NCBI GenBank assembly: GCA_030667105.1 | Contig: DAOUWN010000136.1 | Span: 1 to 6,373 of the forward strand | DNA length: 6,373 bases | Source: Deltaproteobacteria bacterium | Lineage (GTDB): Bacteria; Desulfobacterota; Desulfobacteria; C00003060 | Reading direction: 5' to 3' | In this document: in pieces, positions 6,077-6,373 of the stretch | How the letters are laid out: each line of letters starts with the position of its first letter | How positions within the stretch are numbered: the stretch's first letter is position 1 | Notes under the pieces: model-generated | The model's input: only the letters and a program-made list of their open reading frames with translations | Databases searched by the model: none | Told to the model about the DNA's origin: nothing | Program-made: the position numbers and the translations under genes

Positions 6077-6274
6077 ATGGGCAGGAATGCGCTGAAAGAA
6101 ATACGGGAATCGCTTTTGATAAGCAAGGCCGAACTTGCGAGAAAGGCCCGTGTCTCACCCATAACCATTGATAGAATCGAAAAGGGAAAAAATTGCCGGT
6201 TGGAGACAAAGAGAAAGCTTCTCTTGGCTCTCGGCTACAGACTTACCGACAAGAACAAGATATTCGCTGACTAA
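6077..6274 (+). CDS. Small XRE/Cro-CI family helix-turn-helix DNA-binding protein
   Basis: The 65-residue product is almost entirely one XRE-type HTH domain. It contains ALKEIRESLLISKAELARKA (first two helices, about 5-24), VSPITIDRIEKGKN (turn and recognition helix, about 26-39) and ETKRKLLLALGYRL (about 42-55), followed by a short tail. There is no second domain for ligand binding or dimerisation. It probably binds DNA as a dimer in the cytoplasm; its target is unknown. The stop (TAA, 6272-6274) is 9 bp before the start of the pilM-like gene, so the two are likely co-transcribed. Autoregulation, or control of pilus genes through the upstream dyad, is a guess. Confidence 0.85.
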   Translation: MGRNALKEIRESLLISKAELARKARVSPITIDRIEKGKNCRLETKRKLLLALGYRLTDKNKIFAD

Positions 6275-6283
6275 AGGAGCCAT

Positions 6284-6373
6284 ATGCTTTTTGCAAAGAA
6301 AGAACACCTCATCGGCCTGGATATTGGTTCCCCGGATAAACAGCTTGGCGCGGTGGGGGAAAAATTGGAACAA
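6284..6373 (+). CDS. pilM: Type IV pilus assembly protein PilM, N-terminal fragment (runs off the window)
   Basis: Only 30 codons are present. The start MLFAKKEHLIGLDIGS fits the PilM N-terminus, with the actin-like ATPase phosphate-1 motif GLDIGS at residues 11-16. PilM is the cytoplasmic actin-like component of the type IV pilus alignment complex that binds the PilN N-terminus. AAGGAG lies 6 nt before ATG 6284. After GLDIGS the sequence (PDKQLGAVGEK) is less typical: the Lys usually found in the SIK-like position is not aligned, although the frame stays open. With so few residues another actin-fold/ASKHA protein is possible. The HTH gene immediately upstream supports PilM. Confidence 0.7.
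   Translation, partial: MLFAKKEHLIGLDIGSPDKQLGAVGEKLEQ

Overview
The window is mostly bacterial housekeeping DNA of moderate GC content. The best guess for the source is a Desulfobacterota/Deltaproteobacteria-type organism. That is inferred from the style of the ETF-quinone oxidoreductase and from a small XRE-type helix-turn-helix gene directly ahead of pilM. No taxonomic marker such as 16S rRNA is present, so the assignment is an inference.

Left half, minus strand (read from 4068 down to 1): a promoter (TTGACA / TATAAA), then tRNA-Gly(CCC), an approximately 200-nt leader with several hairpins, then rimP, nusA and infB. This is the classic translation/transcription operon: RimP matures the 30S subunit, NusA controls pausing, termination and antitermination, and IF-2 delivers initiator tRNA. 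infB leaves the window at its left edge after 599 codons, just past the G domain. The most notable feature here is an intrinsic-terminator-like hairpin with an 8-T tract that ends only 4 nt before the rimP ATG, where the ribosome binding site should be. This suggests attenuation of the operon.

Middle, plus strand (4198-5871): an electron-transfer flavoprotein:quinone oxidoreductase (ETF-QO). The reading frame is uninterrupted from end to end and totals 557 codons, the normal ETF-QO length, except for a single in-frame TAG at codon 450. Conserved sequence lies on both sides of it. The TAG separates the FAD/quinone part from the [4Fe-4S] ferredoxin-like domain. A GTG lies 15 nt downstream, so the locus might be read as a FixC/FixX-like pair, a read-through protein, or a recent nonsense mutant.

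Right end, plus strand (5872-6373): about 205 bp of AT-rich intergenic DNA holding a perfect dyad (5892-5907) and a good sigma-54-type -24/-12 candidate (5949-5964). These are followed by a 65-aa XRE-family DNA-binding protein and the first 30 codons of a gene that looks like pilM (type IV pilus assembly).

Stretches without a gene are all under 300 bp: 1799-1839, 3208-3269, 3750-3949 (operon leader), 4027-4197 (divergent intergenic region; I see only the minus-strand promoter in it) and 5872-6076. I see no CRISPR array, insertion sequence, integrase or phage gene. The clearest candidates for novelty are the in-frame TAG in ETF-QO and the terminator placed over the rimP start.
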